Source: Mesorhizobium sp. WSM4306
GTDB taxonomy: Bacteria; Pseudomonadota; Alphaproteobacteria; Rhizobiales; Rhizobiaceae
Reading direction: 5' to 3'
DNA length: 36,615 nt
NCBI RefSeq assembly: GCF_007003975.1
Contig: NZ_VFTC01000045.1
Location: 1-36,615 of the forward strand
The position numbers and the translations under genes are program-made. This document shows positions 36,597 to 36,615 of this stretch, in pieces (the stretch's first letter is position 1; each line of letters starts with the position of its first letter). Below the pieces are notes generated by a model. It saw only the letters and a program-made list of their open reading frames with translations, searched no databases and was not told the DNA's origin.

Positions 36597-36615
36597 CTTT
36601 AGGCTGCCATGTGGA

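Overview
The window looks like accessory DNA from an alphaproteobacterium of the order Hyphomicrobiales (Rhizobiales), most likely Mesorhizobium or a close relative. The evidence is a high-GC genome, a thiC-thiO-thiS-thiG-thiE-thiD operon behind a TPP riboswitch, a Ros/MucR-type regulator and a CTTGAC-type -35 box. The genus is an inference from gene content. I see no rRNA, tRNA or CRISPR array.

Layout. (1) 297-4755, minus strand: a tightly coupled three-gene cassette encoding a calcineurin-like metallophosphoesterase, an ORC/CDC6-like AAA+ ATPase and an unknown protein with two Rossmann-like halves. (2) 5247-5510: a small hypothetical gene. (3) 5795-11230, plus strand: a candidate promoter, a TPP riboswitch and six thiamine-synthesis genes, most overlapping by 4 nt. 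(4) 11287-11928: a transposase-less mobile-element remnant made of insertion-sequence-type ends and repeated GTTTACCAATC-like boxes. (5) 12136-16376, minus strand: an ABC three-component (ABC-3C) conflict system consisting of a QxK-nuclease-like effector with the ABC-3C C-terminal signature, a middle component and a DUF3732 SMC-like ATPase, followed by a ParB-like gene. (6) 16700-27086, minus strand: a YhaN/YhaO (SbcCD-like) pair downstream of a giant 1861-residue DUF4011/SF1-helicase/Vsr-like nuclease/DUF3320 protein. (7) 27687-29001, plus strand: a MucR-family regulator lacking canonical zinc ligands and a membrane-anchored thermonuclease with an Excalibur motif. (8) 29015-34823, minus strand: a five-gene membrane operon encoding a four-helix coiled-coil membrane protein, an anchored vWA-like protein, a MotA/TolQ/ZorA-like channel protein, a MotB/ZorB-like OmpA protein and a DUF4236 protein. 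(9) 35021-36596: small secreted and membrane proteins.

Biologically, the window is a vitamin B1 operon embedded in what looks like a defence or conflict island. Region 5 matches the described ABC-3C class. Regions 1, 6 and 8 are candidate systems supported by gene coupling and domain content. Region 8 is the one I find most novel: it has the ZorA/ZorB-like stator logic of Zorya, but none of ZorC, ZorD or ZorE, and instead a vWA-like protein, a coiled-coil membrane protein and DUF4236. All defence roles are inferred from domains and neighbourhood; none is shown by the sequence alone.
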